Assembly (NCBI GenBank): GCA_026545765.1
Contig: CM048844.1
Location: 68,156,035 to 68,220,034, forward strand
Direction of reading: 5' to 3'
DNA length: 64,000 nucleotides
Source of the DNA: Plantago major
Lineage: Eukaryota; Streptophyta; Magnoliopsida; Lamiales; Plantaginaceae
Under the pieces are notes generated by a model, which searched no databases, was not told where the DNA came from, and saw nothing but the letters and a program-made list of their open reading frames with translations. Position 1 is the stretch's first letter. Each line of letters begins with the position of its first letter. The position numbers and the translations under genes are program-made. Below, piece by piece: positions 33,502 to 45,900 of this stretch.

Positions 33502-36500
33502 CTCCTGTTTCCTGTTTTGTGTAGAACGCCTCTTAGACTAAGGCTCAATGGCTATTTGATAGTGGATGCGGAAAGCACATGACAGGAGACAAAGCAAATC
33601 TGGTCAACTACAAAGCTTGCAACACTGGACCGTACATCGATTTTTGGAGGAGAATTAAATCCTCTCTCGATCCGATAACGCCAAATTAGGATCATTAACA
33701 ATCACGACGTATTACATGTTAAAGGTTTGAAATATAATCTATTTAGCATGAGCCTTATGCATAAGGGATTCATCAGAAATTCAAAGCAAAGTATTGCAAA
33801 CTTATAGACAATGAGTCAAAGAAGAGCCTTGGTTGCTCATGGAAAGGCGCTTTATGTTACCGATTGGCATCCGCCACAATCAAGAATGTCTCATGGTGAG
33901 TCAATCGGTCACATAAGAGCAATCGGTTATGGCACAAAAGAATGAGTCACTTGAATTTCAAAACTCAACAAACTTGCAAGAAAGAGTTAGTGGTCGTCTT
34001 CCCAAAACATCTTTCGTAAAGGATGGTATATGTTCCGCTCACGATGGGGAAACAATCCAAGATCTCTTTCAAGACCAAAACCAGACACTCTAGTGTTAGA
34101 CTAACGCAACTATTACATGGATCTTTTGAATCATCCGTAATTATGTAAGAAAGAAGTATGGTCCGTTGTTGTAGATGACTTCTCAAGATTCACTTGGTTG
34201 TCTTTTCAAGCACAAATCGATGCTAGGGTGGAGATACCAAACTTGTCAATAAGCTTGAAGTCATGAAAATGACAAAGTATCGCAATCGTAATGCACTATG
34301 GTAATCGAGTTTGTCAACCAGTACATAAAGGAGTTTTGTACCAGCAAAGGTATACAACACCAACTTTCCTCTGTGAGAACACCACAACAAAATGGTGTTG
34401 CAAAAAGGAAAAATAGAACCCTTAAAGAAGCAGCAAGGACAATGCTAGCTGACACTGAAATAAGTGAAGTTTATTGGGTTGAGGCTGTAAACACAGCATG
34501 CTACACTCAAAACAGATGTTTGATAAACAAACACGATGACAAGACCCCAAATGAACTCTTGGTTGGTAGACCCCCTAATATCAAACATCTGAAAGTGTTT
34601 GGTTGTAGATGTTTTGTTCTTAACAATGGAAAAGAGTATCTAAGAACATTTCAACCAAAGGCAAATGAAGGTGTGTTTCTTGGTTATTCTATGAATAGCA
34701 AAGCATACAGAGTTTACAACAAAAGAACAAAGAAGATTGAAGAATCAGTTCATGTTGTATTCTATGAAGGAAGTAAGAAAACAACCCTTGCTGATGAACT
34801 CTCAGAAAGGTTCAAGGAACTAATGATAAAGGATTCTGAAGAAGAACCCTCAGAAAGGAAAAACATCATTGTGGAAAGGGAGGATGACTCTGACGAAGAA
34901 AAGCATGAAATGCCTAGTAATAACCAGATGATTCTCAGAGATGATGAAGAATTTCCTATGAGAATTCCAGAAATGGAAACTGAAGATGTTCATCAAAGAG
35001 CTAACTCTGGAAATGACCTCTCGGCGTGCATGTCCTGTAAAGCTCTCACCGAGCAAGCAAGTGTCAGAAATTCACCGCCCCTCTGAGGTGCAAAATGTCA
35101 CAGATACTAAAGAAGTATCAAGTCATAATCATAGTGATTCACATTCAGATCACATAGATGTTGACCCTACTAGCCCTAAACCCATGATGAGATGGATCAA
35201 GGATCATCTCAAAAGATGTGATCGACCAATCAATCAAGGTGTTAGGACTAGGAGAGCAATATGAAAATGTTAACTCTTCTTTGGATGTTTCATCTCAAAC
35301 ATTGAACTTAAAATCAGAGAAGAAGCATTAAGAGACCAAGATCGGATCTCCGCAATGCAAGAAGAGTCGATCTTGAGAGAAACAAAGTCTGGAAACTAGT
35401 TCCATTTGTAGAAGGAATATCTATGATTGGAACTAAGTGGGTTTTCAGAAACAAGATGAATGAATCTAGTGAAATAACCAGAAACAAAGCAAGGTTGGTT
35501 CCCAAGGGATTCACCCAGACTAAAGGTTTAGATTTTGATGAGTCATATGCACCAGCAGTTGCCAGATTTGATGCAATAAGACTCTTTCTGGCCTTTGCAG
35601 CTCATAAAGACTTTAAAGTTTATCAGATGGATGTCAAGAGTGCATTCTTGAATGGTGAAATTTCTGAGGAAGTCTATATTGAACAACCACCTGGCTTTGA
35701 AGTTTCCTCAGAAAGTAGAATGGTCTATAAGCTACAGAAAGCTCTATATGGACTGAAACAGGCTCCAAGAGCATGGTATGACACTTTGGCCAAACACCTT
35801 CTGGAAAGTGGTTTCAAGAAAGGTGAAGTTGATAAAACTTTATTTACTTTAAATCATGATGGGAAACTACTCTTAGTTCAAGTATATGTTGATGACATTA
35901 TATTTGGATCTAAGGACAAGCAACTTTGTGATGACTTTGCAAATCTCATGAAAAGTAAGTTTGAGATGAGCATGATGGGAGAATTGAACTATTTCCTAGG
36001 ATTGCAAGTCAAGCAACTCAATGATGGAATATTCATTAGTCAGACAAAGTATGCAACATACATGCTCACAAAGTTCAATCTTAAGCCTTCTGAAAAGAAT
36101 GCTAAGATACCTATGAGCATAGGAACCAAGATGACCTATACTGAATCAGATCAGAGTGTTGATGAACACAAGTATAGGAAATTGATAGTTCACTACTTTA
36201 CTCATCGCAAGGCACTGATATTCAATATGCAGTTGGTGTGTGTGCTAGATTTCAAACAAATCCAATGCAATCACACTACAACATTGCTATGAAAATATTA
36301 AGGTATGTAAAAGGTACAGTAGATGTAGGTCTGTGGTATCCTAAAGAAAGTGGATTGAGTTTGGCTGGTTACTCAGATGCTGATTATGCTGGATCAATGC
36401 TTGATAGGAAAAGCACCTCAGGAACTTGGGCTTCGAGAACTAGACTTATCTCATGGTTTAGCAAAAGCAAAACTCAATTGCAACTTCTACCACAGAGGTC

Positions 36501-36827
36501 AATATATTGTCGCTTGGTTGTGCAACACAAATTCTGTGGATTCAACAACAATTAAGACACTATGGACTCAATGAAGAGAAAACTCCCATTTTCTGTGATA
36601 ACACAAGTGCTATTGCAATCACACAGAACCCCAAGTTCCATGCCAGAACAAAGCACATTGATGTTACACACCACTTCATCAGAGACCATGTTGAGAAAGG
36701 TAATATAGAGATACTCAAGATTGGCACAGAAGACCAACTTGCAGATATCTTCACCAAGCCCTTACAAGAAAGCCGGTTCTTAACCTTAAGACATAATCTT
36801 GGATTAATGGAGATGCCTAAGGACTGA
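33502..36827 (+). pseudogene. pol: Pol polyprotein of element B (frameshifted as assembled)
   Basis: Protease LFDSGCGKHMTGD near 33555; integrase from about 33900, whose zinc-domain and core part (33590-34300) is heavily damaged, with the last core Glu region and DNA-binding part open from 34298. RT has [12 protein letters not shown] (about 35625) and the intact YVDDIIFGS (about 35886). RNase H with GYSDADYAGS lies near 36370, and the C-terminal DIFTKPLQES region near 36745 ends at TGA 36825. Compared with the same region in C, the damage from 33590 to 34320 is mostly at CAG/CTG contexts, so some frameshifts may be artefacts. All catalytic motifs of RT are present. Confidence 0.9.
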
Positions 36828-37753
36828 AAAATGTCCTGAATCTCTAAAGTCTGAGTAAGTGAGGTAGAAAAGAAGTAGGCCTCTGAGAACATGTTCTCAG
36901 AAAGCCAAGTTGATAAGAAGTGATGCAAAGGTTTCTGAGTAGCAACACTCAGAAAGGCAAAACATTTCTGGAACGGGTGTCTAGAAAGGCAAAGGTTGGT
37001 ACACACTCAATAAGTAAATAAGACTAGAACTTACTTACTGAGAGTGGGTCAAATACATTCAAACAACTGAAGCTTCTGACACTTGAATTCAGAAAGCTAT
37101 TTAGTCATAAAGAGAAAAGGCACACAAAGCCCGAAAAGTATAAGTTCTGAAAGTCAAACATGCCCAATGTCTCGTATTTTTGCCATTTTTATGATAAATA
37201 ATATAAAGATAAGGACTTGACACTCAGAATGATAAGTTCAAACGATTGAGTGTTCTTACTCTTTACTAAGTGACATAATGGATGTAACTTGTTAAAAATC
37301 CATCAAGTCGGCACAATACCATTAGTTGATTGATATCATTACAAGATATTCAATATAAGCCCTTGATGAATAAACGTTTGATCTCAACGGTTGAAATTAA
37401 AACAAAGCAAGTAATGTCTGTTGAAAAATGCAGACATGGCCCACTACGCATTTAATGAAGTACAAAGGACGTACCACACCTATGCAGATACAAAGACACG
37501 CATTCATATTCAGTTGTATGTATGTTGTATCTATGTGCATTTTGTCTGCTATATATATAGGATTTGGGCAAAAGACAAACACTTTTACCAATTCCGAAAT
37601 TTCAAACTTGCATCAAAACAGCAAAATCACTCAAGATTTCTGCAAAACCCCCTCTGCAAACTCAACTTCAGGCTTAGTCTTCAAAAGATAGACTAATCTC
37701 GATTAATTGTGCAAAATTCATCCAAAAACACTCACCAAAACTCTATATAAGAG
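36828..37753 (+). promoter_or_regulatory. Spacer with TATA-like motif before env-like gene (element B)
   Basis: Non-coding, conserved with C. GCAGACATGGCCCACTACGC followed by ATTTAATG lies at about 37430, CTATATATATAG at 37549-37560, then GGATTTGGGCAAAAGACAAAC and a CA-rich leader of about 190 nt to the ATG at 37754. CTCTATATAAGAG lies directly before the ATG. A separate promoter for the third gene is inferred from conservation of this arrangement in A, B and C. Confidence 0.5.
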
Positions 37754-40700
37754 ATGGCACCCAAGAAGATGACCACCAAGAACCCTAAGGTCAAGATCAT
37801 CTACTCCTCAAAAAAAGCAAGGAGGAAAGGAACTTAAGGTGTTGAATAAACGCCTTCTGGGAAAGTTCACCCCATCGGACTGGAACCCTAACCACAAAAT
37901 GAATTGGGGAGCTTTTCTAGTGAAGAAATATGTACCTGCAGTCATTTCTTCCAAACCAGATAGGAAACTGATATTGGGGATGCTGAAAAGTTCCCATATC
38001 TTTAAGTTTCGTCACGCACTAAGTGGACTATCCACACTGGATGTGCTGGAGTTCTATAACAACTCCAAAATCTTCACAAAGGTTGTGAATGATAAAGAAG
38101 AGAAATACATGCAGACAGAAGTTCAAGGACAAGAAATTGTCCTAGACTGCAAGACTTTCTGCAAGTTATTCCGATTGAAAAATCGAGGAACAATTGAAGA
38201 CATCAACATCAAGGACGCTTCCATGATTCAAGGCGTCAAAGAGCTATTTGAAGCAATCCAGTTAGAAAATGCAAAGGGTTGCCCAGGAGACTTTGTTCAA
38301 AAGCCATCGAACCAGTCATCTCCGTAAACACTGAGTACTTTAGCTCTTATTCGTCCGCTTTGATGGCAACAAAGGTGGAGGTACCAGATAAGCATGGAGA
38401 GATGGATGATGATGCATCTTCTGAACAAGAAGCATGAAGGGCAGGAAACCCACTTCAATTGGGGGAAGTACGCCTTCAACAAATTCCTTGGACATATTGA
38501 GGAATTTGAGCCCAAAATCACAAATGGCCTTGCTGAGCCAAAGGCCAATATGCACTTTGGTCTCAGAATCTATTACATTCTGGAAACAATGGGAATCACG
38601 CTCAGAGAGAAACAAGAAATCCCAGTCACCAACTCCCTTTTCAGACACGCCTTTAAAGAAAAGGAGAAACTTGCTGCTGAAAACGCACTCAGAAAGGCAG
38701 AAGAAGAAGAAACTGCACAGCAAGGTGAGGAGGTCTCTGAGCAAGCTCAAGCTAAACCTCCGATTGCCAAGAGAAAGAGGACTCAAAGCAAAAGAGCCTC
38801 CAAGTAAGAGGCACAACCTTCTGGAGACAAGGTCTCAGAAGATGTTGGACGCCCAGAAAGGCAACTCCAGAATGCCCCAAGAATCTCAACCATCGCCTGT
38901 AACTCTCCAGAGATGATAGAAATATCCTAGATGGGTCTGCACCAACACTGGATAGTGATTCTGAGGATGATGAAGTACTTGCAAAAGTACTCAAAAGGTC
39001 TAAGTATGAGACCCATGGAGGAGCATCAAGCTCAGCCCCTCAGAAAGAAAGGAGCCCCTCTGCCCAGCAGGAGGAAGAAGGCCTGGGTGAGGAAGATAGA
39101 ATGCTGGAAGATCCTGACATTGCTTCCACATTCACTATGCCAGCACAAAAGTTTGCTGAAGAAAACCCTGTTCTTAAACAAGTTCCTCAACCTTCTGAGA
39201 GAACTCAACTCTAAGAAAGGGATCAGACTGAGATGGAGACTCAGAATGATACTCTAGAGGACAACAACAATGAGCAAAGAGAGGCTGTGGAGACTCCACT
39301 AGTCCAAGAGACACAAGCTCAGCCTGACTCTATTCAGGTAGCAAAAGTAGTTTGTATCTAACTTGTCAACATTAAAATGTTAACTTGTTACTCATAAGCT
39401 GCATTTGTTACAGGCCAACATGGAGACACACTTTCAGGAGGAAGTTAATTTGTCCACCCCTCTGAATGAAGAAGAGGTTCCTCTAACCTCAGAACAACAA
39501 GAAGTGCCTGTTCTATAGGTAGTTAAGTTATCTCTGAATAAGAAATAACTTGCTTGAATATTCATATCTTGTGTTCTAAATTCTTTTTGTCTCTTATTTA
39601 GGCTCCAACTGAGGAAGTAGTGGTGGTGGAACCAACACCCCAAAACCAAGAGATTCCAGAAGCTGAAAAGCTTTCTTTGGAAGCATTTACTGAGCCTTCT
39701 GCTGAGAAGGTAAGTAATCAGTAATAGTCTCCTTCAAGAATACTCTGGAAATACCACTACTAAATCTTTTATGTTTGTTCTTAGTGCTCGGCAAGAACAA
39801 TCGGATGGAGAAAACAGTGTTATCTCCTCCAAAGGAAACTAAAATCACGAACAAGCAAGATTCCAGAAAGATGCCGAAACCCCAAGGTTTCTGGGGAACA
39901 TGCTACTGAGCTTCCACACTTGGAAGTAAGTGAAGCCTCAAAAAGCATATTTCTATCTATCTTTCTCTGATAAACAAGTTTCTGAAACCATAATTGATTT
40001 TAATTCTTAGGTTCAAGCAGAAAGAAAGGTTGATGAGGACTCCATTCTCCTCACAACAAGGTATGTGGTCTCCGAGACCCAAAGAAGGTATATGTGATAA
40101 TGAGCCTAGTGTTTCTACACAGATATGCTCAGAAAGCTTACTTTTGCACATAGATACTAACTCAAGTGGTTTGAACAAAACTAACTTGATCCCTTTCTTT
40201 CTGGCTCAAAGTCTAGTGCCAGTTGATTTACTCAAGGCTTTCCAGAAGCACACTTTAAAGAAACATCTCAAGTGCTTCAGACAATGATGTAAACTCGTAA
40301 AAGGTGACCTCCGAATTAGCCAGAGTAATCGACGCCCGTAAAAGAGAGCAATCGCCTCAACTGGAAGATTATATCCATGCATTGTTCCCAAGAGTCCTAC
40401 CATTTGCCACTGATGCATGAAGACTTCATTCATGAAGTAGCACAAAGACTTATAGCAGATTTCAAGTCATGGATGCTTAAACCCAAGAGCAGATGGTTAC
40501 CCATCCCGCTTGCCCAAAGAAGCTCACTACTTATCCCGCTGAACAAGAAGAAGTTAATGGGAGGATGATTACATTCCCAAATGTGATCAATCTGGTTTCA
40601 GAAGATGACGAGGAGACGGACGAAAATGATTATCAAGAACCTCCCTCTGAGTATCCAAACCAAGAAGCAAAGAACAAGAGTGATGATGATGATGATGATG

Positions 40701-42950
40701 ATGATCAGAATGATGATCCCCAACCTGGACAAGGCGGGATTCAGAAAGCTAGCAAAGGAAGTGGAGAAAAGGCTACTCCTTCAAATGCTCAGAGAACCCC
40801 ATCATCATCACCCCCAAAGTCTCATCAAAATACCCAATAGGCTGATCAGCAAGACATAATTGAAGAAATCTCATTACCGAGTTCGTGGATTGAACAACTC
40901 GCATGGTTGGAAGAAGAAAAGAGAATCATCTTAGAGTGCCAAGCACAAGTTGATGAGAAGGAAGCCAAGATTCAAAAGCTCAGAGAAGCTAATGCTAAAG
41001 AATTGTCCCTTCTGGATGACCAAAGAAGTTTGGAAAGACAGATTACCGCAAAATTAAATTGATGCCATACGATCGTTAATGAAGAAGCACAAGATGTCGA
41101 GGTCAGATCGTAAAGACCTTCTACATCTTCTCGTAAGGCCAAAGACACTTGATGGAAAATGTAAGAAGATTGCTAATCAAAACAATCCAAGAAAAGGATT
41201 ATGATGGATGTCAAGAAAACCAAACTTGATCACCCCGTAAGAAGATGAGAGACTTATCACTAAGGAAAAGTTAGCCCTTCCGGCCCTCACCTATTTTCTC
41301 GCTTCTAGTGCATCAAGAAGTGATGAGCATGTGTCTAGAACAAGTATTTTCGAACTAAGAGATGAGACTTGTTGCTCAAGACACTCAAGTCCTACAACAT
41401 CCAGTAAGAGATGAGAGATTCACGATTGCTAAACAGAAAGCAACCAAAGATAGCCCTCTCTCGTAAAGATCTAGCTTTGATCGGGAAGATGATCGCAATA
41501 ATGCCAACCTAGCACTAATGAAGCCATCCATGCTACTCAACAAGCAGATGCTATTCTAAGGCCTCTTGAAGAGCTCAACAAAAGAGCAAGAATTGGTTAG
41601 CAAAACAAGGACTTGAAGAAAGAAATCCAAGAACTAGTCAGTGCACAACAACCTCCGTAAAATTTTGAATCACTCAAGCTTATGCTATCATGAGTCATGA
41701 CTATTCAGGGGAAGAAGAGATGCATCGTAAAGGCAGAGGAAGAAAAGAAAACAATCAATTCCTCCTCCTCAAGTCAACTAGTCATCAAAGACAGGAGATG
41801 CCCTCGTCAAGAAGTTGTTCCAGATCAACCAATGTAAGAAGTATAGAAGTTACTAGGGGAACCAAGTCCCTTACGATCTCGATGGGAACAAGGTAATAAC
41901 TCAAGAAGGAGAAGAACAAGAAGAAGGAGAAGTGAGAATCCAAGAAAGCTGCAAGTCTCCAATTTTGGACTTCAATGATGATGAGAATGATTCTGATGAA
42001 CATCCACTTCACAAGAAAAGGAGACAAGCAACTACTTCACAACCTCCTCTGGCAGCAGGGCCCTTAGCAGCCAGAACTCCTTTGGGCAACACCAAGTCTA
42101 TACAAGGAGGATCTACTAGCACAGCCCCAAGGCAGGAAGAAAAGGTTAGAGGATCTCCATGTAAAGGCCACCTAATGTAAAAGCAAGAAGGATTCCTGGC
42201 CAAGTAGTAAATGAGAAACTCACAGAAAGGCCAACCGATGCCCGTGATCGAGTATGTAAAGACTAGTAATGAAGAGTCTTCATATAGGCATTCGAACAAG
42301 AAAGGGTATCGATTCGAACTACAACATCTACTTGTCAATGATAAGTTTACAACTCCCATCCTCAACCAGATCCGAAATGGAGAGAAGGCGTTTAATTGCT
42401 AAAACCCGAGCACCTTCATGCCCGCTAAACTTTGAAGTAGAAAAGAGGAATGAAGCCGTAAAGATGGATCTTTCTTTGCCCGTCTTACCCAAAGCCCGAT
42501 GATGTACACAAGGTAAGAAACCGATAGTAGCTACAAAGAAGAACAAACTAGGTGTTTCAACATGAGTCATTCTATATGACATCGATGAATACCTAGATGA
42601 TATACACTATCCGGAAGAAATATACAAGTATTTCAACCTATCTCACCAAGTAGACCATGCCCGGTCTGGGAAAGTACTGGTCAAACATTTTCTCATGGAA
42701 GAATCACAAGCTCGGCAAGAGTTACCATGAAATATATGACTTATCCGTAAAGATGAGCTCTCGTCAAGGATTCTTTATGACCATGTCCAAAAATGCGTAA
42801 AAGTGGATGATTATGTCAATCGATCCAAGGATGTCAAGAACTTGAGGTATCCGAACCCAAGTCAGATTCAAGACTTGAAGACTAGTAACATTAGAATACT
42901 CTTCGAGCTTGGATTCTCCTTTGTTCTAATTTACTTAGTATGTTTTGTTA
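37754..42950 (+). pseudogene. Env-like third gene of element B, intron-containing (damaged as assembled)
   Basis: ATG 37754 (MAPKKMTTKNPK). The N-terminal domain with NHKMNWGAFLVKKYVP, DVLEFYNNSKIF and QGQEIVLDCKTFCKLFRLKNRG is open at 37839-38327. Then WMMMHLLNKK and NWGKYAFNKF (about 38400-38470), a basic stretch, the intron series at 39338-40203, an acidic tract with DDDDDD near 40685, coiled coil from about 40860, a domain with ARTPLGNTKSIQGG (about 42070) and the C-terminal domain (EYVKTSNEES, about 42250). From about 40290 on, nearly every interruption coincides with a CAG/CTG difference from C. The 3' end is approximate. Role unknown. Confidence 0.7.
39338..40203 (+). other. Intron series in the env-like gene of element B
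   Basis: Corresponding introns: 39338-39413 (GTAGCA...TTACAG), 39519-39601 (GTAGTT...TTTAG), 39710-39784 (GTAAGT...TTAG), 39926-40010 (GTAAGT...CTTAG) and 40123-40203. The fifth has lost both sites as assembled: ATATGC for GTATGC at the donor and CTG for CAG at the acceptor. Exons 2 and 3 are 105 and 108 nt, whole codons. Exon 2 ends in TAG where A and C have CAG. Confidence 0.75.
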
Positions 42951-43239
42951 CCTTTTGTAATCTTGCCGATTGTTTCAATTTCTATCAGTAAAATTTGCAT
43001 CTTACTCAGAATCGCACTATCTGAAGATCATACTCTCAGATACATTCTAATAGATGACAACTTATCAGCAAAGATCACTTCTTGTGATTTGGTTGATGTT
43101 TACTTTCTGCACTTAATTCAACTAAAATTGAATATCTTTCGAAATGATTAAGTGCTGGATTGTTTTCTCTTCCAGGATTACAAATTTGTAATAGGACTTA
43201 AAAGATAGTCATGGATGACTGATCAAAAAGGGGGAAATT
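42951..43239 (+). promoter_or_regulatory. 3' untranslated region and polypurine tract (element B)
   Basis: Non-coding. Shares GACAACTTATCAGCAAAGATCAC with element A. It ends in AAAAAGGGGGAAATT (43225-43239) directly before the LTR. Confidence 0.85.
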
Positions 43240-44660
43240 TGTTAGGAAAATCTATTAGTATTTTGATCACTCATCACATGTTCTTGTCTTAGCCAGAAAG
43301 GTGATTAAGTACTCTTAGTTCACTTGAACATTATAAAAGAGGAAATCACTGAGTATGATTAGTCTAGTAAATCTTGTATTAGGATTATAGGTCTCTGAGA
43401 GTAATTTTTATTTCCAGAAGACCATGAAGATCAATCCTAGCAATGGAGATTTTCTGAAGATTGCACAAGATTTATGAAGATATCAAGGTTTAGTCTAACT
43501 CAGAAAGACTATGTCCTTAATCCTTTCTTAAGTGTATTTACTTACTTTTGAAATATGATTCTGGACATATGACATCATGAGTATGGAGCATGCAAGCCAT
43601 CAAAAAAGCTCATGTATCCGTTGAAGACTACTGGACAAGAAATAGTACAAGTGCATTAATTGCATCGGCAGAAAAGCAGTCCTCTCTGAGACATGAGACA
43701 AGGACTTTTGAGTACTCATTTCAAGATAAGTATGGACTGAATTTGAATTGTGTCTAACGGATATCATTCGAACAACTCTCAAATTCATCTATATATATCA
43801 CACACTTAGATGCTGAGAAATACACACTTTAGAACGCTCTATCTTGCAAACTTACCATCAAGCAAAGTATTCTCTCAAGCACTCTACTACCCTTTCTGAA
43901 AGCTTTCTGTTGCTCGAAAAATCACTAGTAGTTCTAAGTTATCCTGAACCTTAACAAGAGATTGTTATTCGTGAAAGAGTTGAACTATCAGATACCCTTT
44001 CTGAAGCTCATTCTCCAGAACGGACATCAATTACTTGGGTCGGTAAAGAATGTATCGCCATCCACTGAACAAGTGTATTAAGTAGTCTTGTTCTATTAGG
44101 CTCTCTGAAAACATAACTGAAAAGTTATACGAGAAGCCTCTCTGACAAACCTTATAACCAACACCATCAAGGCGTGGAGTAGAGGAAGTGCTTGATTTGG
44201 GAAATCAAGGAATAACTCAAAGGTTATCTGAGTAGAGGAAGTACTTAGCTCTAGGAGCTGGGGAATAACTCAGGGGGAACATTTGGTTGGGAACCATTTG
44301 TTTAGGAATCTTAGAATAGGATTATTATAAGGTGAACTCAATTATCTGTTCTAGTGAATTCTAGGTCTCAGAAAGACCGAAGTGGATTAGTTGGAGGATT
44401 ACGCCACCTCCAGATACCACTATACTTGCTGTGTCATTTACCTTTCTGTATTTACATTTCAGCAAAGCACACACACATACTTATTGTTTCTGCACTTACG
44501 ACACATACTTATTGTTTCTGCACTTACCTATCTTAAAGTCTTCCGCGCTCTGAATTTAAGTATCAGAAACCCCTGTGTTTCGAAACGTGTTTATCAACAA
44601 AAGTTTTAAAGACTATTCACCCCCGCCTAGTCTTTTACTCTGCCGTTATCTGGACCAACA
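43240..44660 (+). repeat. 3' LTR of element B
   Basis: 1421 bp, TGTTAGGAAAATC...GGACCAACA, followed by the CGTAG duplication. It contains a 28-bp tandem duplication at 44473-44527 (ACACATACTTATTGTTTCTG unit). TATA-like CTATATATATCACACACTTAG near 43789. Confidence 0.93.
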
Positions 44661-44665
44661 CGTAG

Positions 44666-45900
44666 TAACCTTAAACCGACAATCCTTACAGCCTGGTAGT
44701 TATTAATCTCAGTCCCAGGGACCACATATACACCCACGAAACACTTATAATTAATGAAACACGATTTCCCGTTTCAATCATGATTTGGATCAATAGAAAT
44801 ATGGAGAACAAGGAAAATTCAAGAAGGACATAAGGACATATGATCAAAATTGAATTGGAATTTAAGGACGAATGCAAGAATATTATGGAAGCTAGTACAT
44901 ATGCAATACGAATGAATGTACTGCTTTGTTTAGGGCGACAAAAGATGCGGAAAAGGGGGTAAAAGGAATCCTCACCTAGATCGGAGATACTTGTTCATAA
45001 GAGGTCGTTGATCGATACTAGCTAGAGCCCTAAACAATGAGAAACTATTTTATTAATAATTACAGAAAACGACGCGGCCTATTATACTTTTAAGAGTATC
45101 GATCAAATAAGGAACAACATTACGGTTTACTTTCAGAAACCGGTTCCTTAGGCCAGACATGGATTTTATTATACTTTCTTTTTAGTGTTTTAGTTCAGAA
45201 AATCAAAAAGCGTATAGACAATAATCTGTAAATCTTAATCATTCCAGCATATCAACATAAATTAACGCACTACTGAATTTGGAAAATGGTGCGAGGAGAC
45301 GAGACTAAAATGACACATGAAACATGTATGATCAGGAGTTGTAACAAAGAAATACAAATTTTTCTAACACTCGTTTTAGTTTGAGCATAATCCTACCCCC
45401 ATATTAGTTACTTAAACATTTTTTCAAAAATTAGGATATAGGTTTTAACACACTTTATAATCTAAGAATCATACAAATTTTAGAAGCTGTCCCAGTATAA
45501 AACCAGAATCGAAATAACATACAAAACAGTAAACAAGCCTAATTCGAAACATACGAGCAAATAATAAGAGTGAATTAGTTTTTTAAATGACAAGAATCAA
45601 GATTACCTCTTCTAGCTACTATACGAGTCAAGTATCGCTCAATCTGTTTTCTTTCTTATACATATGATATGATGGTCTGATGGGTCATGAGCAAATTGAT
45701 GTGAGTGAGGGAAGGTTTATAAAGAGGTGATTGTGAGAGAGAAGAGAATAGATTACGTGGTGAATTGCTGGGAATTTGAGAGGGATAAGTGAAGGGATAT
45801 TAGAACAGATGTAATTCAAGAGCAACTTGATTTCTTTACACTTAAAAGTTGATCTGGGTGATAATCATCAGCTCACTTTTCTTACCTACTGCCAATCTCA
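44666..45900 (-). other. Flanking DNA right of element B, possible old gypsy LTR
   Basis: Continuation of the sequence that ended at 29529. On the minus strand a TATA-like CTCTTTATAAACCTTCC lies near 45715. No coding region. Assignment to an LTR is tentative. Confidence 0.3.

Larger units (their letters stand above)
29535..44660 (+). mobile_element. Element B: complete Sirevirus-type retrotransposon, 15.1 kb
   Basis: Flanked by CGTAG at 29530-29534 and 44661-44665. Both LTRs run TGTTAGGAA...GGACCAACA. PBS for initiator tRNA-Met, gag, pol, spacer with TATA motif, env-like gene with the intron series, and polypurine tract AAAAAGGGGGAAATT follow in order. It inserted into repetitive DNA that continues at 44666. 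Apparent frameshifts are many, but a large share lie at CAG/CTG sites in patches (for example 33590-34320 and 40290-42800) and may be assembly errors, so coding capacity cannot be judged from this sequence. Confidence 0.95.

Noticed and set aside
37397-37696. Overlapping open frames on both strands in the B spacer
   Set aside because: The frames are not maintained in the A spacer and lie across the putative promoter; conservation with C reflects recent common origin.
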